A stretch of DNA of 7,383 nucleotides from Actinomycetes bacterium (lineage in GTDB: Bacteria; Actinomycetota; Actinomycetes; Streptosporangiales; Streptosporangiaceae): assembly GCA_023425615.1 (NCBI GenBank), contig JAFACJ010000424.1:1-7383 (forward strand), written 5' to 3'. Below the pieces are notes generated by a model. That model saw only the letters and a program-made list of their open reading frames with translations. It did not search any database and had not been told where the DNA came from. Both the position numbers and the translations under genes were made by a program. Positions within the stretch are counted from its first letter, which is position 1; each line of letters begins with the position of its first letter. Positions 5,905-7,383 of the stretch are shown here, one piece after another.

Positions 5905-5929
5905 TGCATGCACACCCTAGGGTTGCCGC
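5905..5929 (+). promoter_or_regulatory. Leaderless-type -10 and palindromic operator candidates of the RHH gene
   Basis: TAGGGT (5918-5923) is a TANNNT -10 placed 6 nt before GTG 5930, the same geometry as at the HTH gene (3135-3147). It forms the right part of a perfect 10-bp palindrome ACCCTAGGGT (5914-5923). Just upstream lies a perfect 8-bp palindrome TGCATGCA (5905-5912). No convincing -35 is seen. Ribbon-helix-helix proteins usually bind short palindromes over their own promoters, so autorepression is likely. Confidence 0.5.
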
Positions 5930-6163
5930 GTGAGTACACGTGGACGACCGCGCGGCTCGCTCGTCGCGCCTCGCCGGATCAGCCTTCTGATCGAGGCGAG
6001 CGCCGACGAGCGGCTGAACAGCCTCGTCGACGCCGCAGGAACCTCCCGGTCGGGCCTCATCCAGTGGCTCATCGATCGTGTCGAGGTCGACGCTCACGGC
6101 AAGCCGGTCGGCTGGGATGCCGAACACCCCCGCGACGAGGAGCTGCCCATCGAGAGCCCGTAG
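5930..6163 (+). CDS. Small ribbon-helix-helix DNA-binding protein
   Basis: 77 residues from GTG 5930, chosen because it lies 6 nt after a TANNNT -10 and has no Shine-Dalgarno (leaderless). Residues 15-21 (RRISLLI) form the beta strand, and helices at about 24-35 (SADERLNSLVDA) and 39-51 (SRSGLIQWLIDRV) complete an Arc/MetJ/CopG-type fold. The N-terminus has RGRPRGS (4-10), an AT-hook-like basic segment that could add minor-groove contacts. The C-terminus (52-77) is acidic and polar. Proteins like this are typical plasmid and ICE regulators, controlling copy number, partition or transfer. It stands alone between the FHA gene and a terminator, upstream of the primase-polymerase gene. A role in controlling replication is plausible. 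No toxin gene is adjacent, so an antitoxin role is less likely. Confidence 0.75.
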   Translation: MSTRGRPRGSLVAPRRISLLIEASADERLNSLVDAAGTSRSGLIQWLIDRVEVDAHGKPVGWDAEHPRDEELPIESP

Positions 6164-6170
6164 AACGCAT

Positions 6171-6202
6171 CGAACCCCCGCCCTTGGCCGGGCGGGGGTT
6201 CG
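6171..6202. terminator. Strong terminator hairpin after the RHH gene
   Basis: Perfect 13-bp inverted repeat: CGAACCCCCGCCC (6171-6183), loop TTGGCC (6184-6189), GGGCGGGGGTTCG (6190-6202). It starts 7 nt after the RHH stop. There is no U-tract on either strand, as is common for actinobacterial terminators. The symmetrical stem could stop transcription from both sides and isolates the transfer/regulator block from the replication gene. Confidence 0.85.
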
Positions 6203-6215
6203 GAAGCTGAGTGCC

Positions 6216-6288
6216 TGATCTGGCTGAGTTTGGCGACCTGGCCCAGATCAAGCGATGTACAGAAGTTCCGGTTGGCAGCCGGGGCTTC
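6216..6288 (+). promoter_or_regulatory. Structured leader of the replication gene (two predicted RNA hairpins)
   Basis: The gene-free stretch from 6203 to the replication gene holds two hairpins. The first is TGATCTGG (6216-6223) with CCAGATCA (6243-6250) and a 19-nt loop. The second is GAAGTTCCGG (6262-6271), loop TTGGCAG, then CCGGGGCTTC (6279-6288), which pairs over 10 positions with two G-U wobbles. The wobbles pair only in plus-strand RNA; the minus-strand RNA would have A-C mismatches. This favours an RNA element in the mRNA leader rather than a DNA operator. A promoter is not clear: TTGGCA (6272-6277) has no good -10 at 16-18 nt. Confidence 0.5.
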
Positions 6289-6291
6289 GTT

Positions 6292-7383
6292 GTGTCCTCT
6301 ACCAGAAGGAGCGAGCCCATCGTAAGGGTTCCGGCACCGGTAACGCACGGCGCGCCGTTCGGCGTGTCGTGGGCGCTCACGCGCGCGCTGAGTCCGCGCC
6401 CGACTGTCCGCGTGGCCGCGGTCGACGCCTACGGCCAGGCGATGAACACCTACACCGGGCACCGGCGCGTCGCGGCCGGCGAGCCCGACCGCCCGTGGGC
6501 GGTCTACCTCGCCGGCTCCGATCACCGGTTCCGCCTGCTGTGCTTCGACCTCGACGCCAAGACCGCCGGCACCGCGGCAGCCGCCGAGCGCGACGCCGGG
6601 ACGCTGACCGCGCTGCTGCACGACGTCGGCCTGTCGGCCGTCGTCTGCCAGTCCGGCCCCGCCGGCGGCCGGCACGTGTGGACCGCCTTGGCGGAGAGCG
6701 TCGACGCCGAGACGGTGGCCACCCTCGCGCGCCTGGCGCGCCACGTCTGCCCCACCCTCGACCTGTCCCCCCTGAGCAACCCCGCGACGGGCTGCGTGCG
6801 GCCGCCAGGCGCACCGCACCGCGCCGGGGGGCGCTCCACCGTCCTGACCGGTGACCTGAGCGCGCTCACGACGCCCACGGGCACCGTGGCGCAGGTCCGC
6901 GCGCTCGTCGAGCGCCTGGCGCAGCTCGTCGACGACGCCGAACCCGCGCACGACGTCGACCCGCGCACTCCCCTGCCGATCGACGAGCACGCCCGCCTCT
7001 ACCTGCCCGGCCCGCGACGCGAGCTGCCCGCCGTCAGCGCAGCCGCGCTGCGCGAGGACGCGGCCTCCGGAGACGCCTCCGCCGTCCTGTGGCGCGTCCT
7101 GGTCGGCGCGGCGGCCGCCCGCTGGCGGCACGCCGACGTCGCCGCGCTCGTGGCCACCGCACCCGGCCTCGAGTACGTCCGCACGCACAAGGTCGCGACC
7201 GGGGCGGACCACTACCGGGAGGCTCGCCCGCGCCACGGCACGGCCTCCCCCGCAGCCATCCTGCGCAGGCAGTGGGACAAGGCCGTCCGCTACGTCGCCA
7301 CGGCCGATCGCCAGATCGGGGACGATCCGACGTTCGACCGCCGCGCCGGCGCGATCGCTGCGCACGTGCGCGCCGTGCAGACC
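6292..7383 (+). CDS. Primase-polymerase (AEP superfamily) replication protein, 3' end beyond window
   Basis: Open to the window edge; at least 355 residues if counted from 6319. The frame is open back to 6211. GTG 6292 is given as the nearest canonical start before the coding signal, but the Shine-Dalgarno at 6304-6311 points to the ATC at 6319, and strong coding bias begins at about 6334. Archaeo-eukaryotic primase motifs are present in order: motif I FDLDAK (6544-6561, with metal-binding aspartates at 6547 and 6553), motif II SGPAGGRHVW (6652-6681, His at 6673), and a motif III region LDLSPL (6757-6774, Asp at 6760). These are followed by GCVRPPGAPHRAGG (from 6790), the basic nucleotide-binding segment seen in plasmid and phage primase-polymerases. 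The C-terminal part (from about 6850) is helical and unassigned. It would synthesise primers and probably initiate replication of the element. It is separated from the transfer genes by a terminator and has its own leader. Confidence 0.82.
   Translation, partial: MSSTRRSEPIVRVPAPVTHGAPFGVSWALTRALSPRPTVRVAAVDAYGQAMNTYTGHRRVAAGEPDRPWAVYLAGSDHRFRLLCFDLDAKTAGTAAAAERDAGTLTALLHDVGLSAVVCQSGPAGGRHVWTALAESVDAETVATLARLARHVCPTLDLSPLSNPATGCVRPPGAPHRAGGRSTVLTGDLSALTTPTGTVAQVRALVERLAQLVDDAEPAHDVDPRTPLPIDEHARLYLPGPRRELPAVSAAALREDAASGDASAVLWRVLVGAAAARWRHADVAALVATAPGLEYVRTHKVATGADHYREARPRHGTASPAAILRRQWDKAVRYVATADRQIGDDPTFDRRAGAIAAHVRAVQT
6304..6311 (+). promoter_or_regulatory. Strong Shine-Dalgarno AGAAGGAG of the replication gene
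   Basis: AGAAGGAG is the best ribosome-binding site in the window, yet no ATG, GTG or TTG follows in any frame at usable distance. In the frame of the replication protein, the codon 7 nt downstream is ATC (6319-6321). The nearest canonical in-frame starts are GTG 6292, before it, and GTG 6364, 52 nt after it. Confidence 0.6.

Noticed and set aside
6255..6854. 199-residue plus-strand frame starting at ATG 6255
   Set aside because: It overlaps the primase frame. The product is Arg/Pro-rich with no motif, there is no Shine-Dalgarno, and its start lies between the two leader hairpins.
6094..7365. 423-residue open frame on the minus strand
   Set aside because: It runs opposite the primase-polymerase, which has recognisable motifs, and crosses the terminator hairpin. 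Its composition is that of a shadow frame.
1..7383. tRNA genes, CRISPR arrays, insertion sequences
   Set aside because: Looked for on both strands. No cloverleaf-like tRNA, regularly spaced repeats, transposase motifs or terminal inverted repeats were seen.

Overview
The window is very GC-rich, with codon third positions dominated by G and C and with GTG starts. It also has leaderless-type promoters and a terminator hairpin without a U-tract. All of this points to a high-GC actinobacterium; I cannot name the genus from sequence alone. The gene content is that of a conjugative element (an integrative conjugative element or a plasmid): a type IV secretion (T4SS) channel module beside a replication module. 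No integrase, relaxase, tRNA, CRISPR array or insertion sequence is visible.

Left half, minus strand, bases 1-2999, read right to left. One strong promoter at 3031-3059 drives an apparent operon of four closely spaced genes. These are a 209-residue protein with a decayed P-loop, a 99-residue VirB2/TrbC-like two-helix pilin candidate, a 247-residue single-span membrane protein with an NTF2/VirB8-like tail, and a VirB6/TrbL-like polytopic channel protein that runs off the left edge. The pilin candidate and an N-terminal segment of the VirB6-like protein are paralogous (28 of 59 residues identical).

Middle, plus strand, bases 3147-5875. A divergent intergenic region rich in short repeats separates the two operons. 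The plus operon encodes an excisionase/MerR-type HTH protein (apparently leaderless), a lipoprotein, a membrane-anchored cell-wall hydrolase (lytic transglycosylase plus M23 endopeptidase), and a protein joining a zinc-ribbon-like Cys4 motif to a C-terminal FHA domain. The hydrolase would open peptidoglycan for the channel. The lipoprotein and the single-span protein would be extracytoplasmic parts of it, and the FHA protein may link assembly to Ser/Thr kinase signalling. A perfect 15-bp inverted repeat sits inside the lipoprotein gene, over its lipobox codons.

Right part, plus strand, bases 5880-7383. A small ribbon-helix-helix regulator with its own leaderless promoter and palindromic operator candidates is followed by a strong terminator hairpin. 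After that comes a roughly 120-base structured leader, then a primase-polymerase (archaeo-eukaryotic primase superfamily) replication protein running off the right edge. That gene lacks a canonical start codon at the expected distance from its excellent Shine-Dalgarno sequence.

The most unusual signals are the pilin/VirB6 paralogy, the hairpin inside the lipoprotein gene, the repeat-rich divergent control region, and the structured leader with a possible ATC start at the replication gene.
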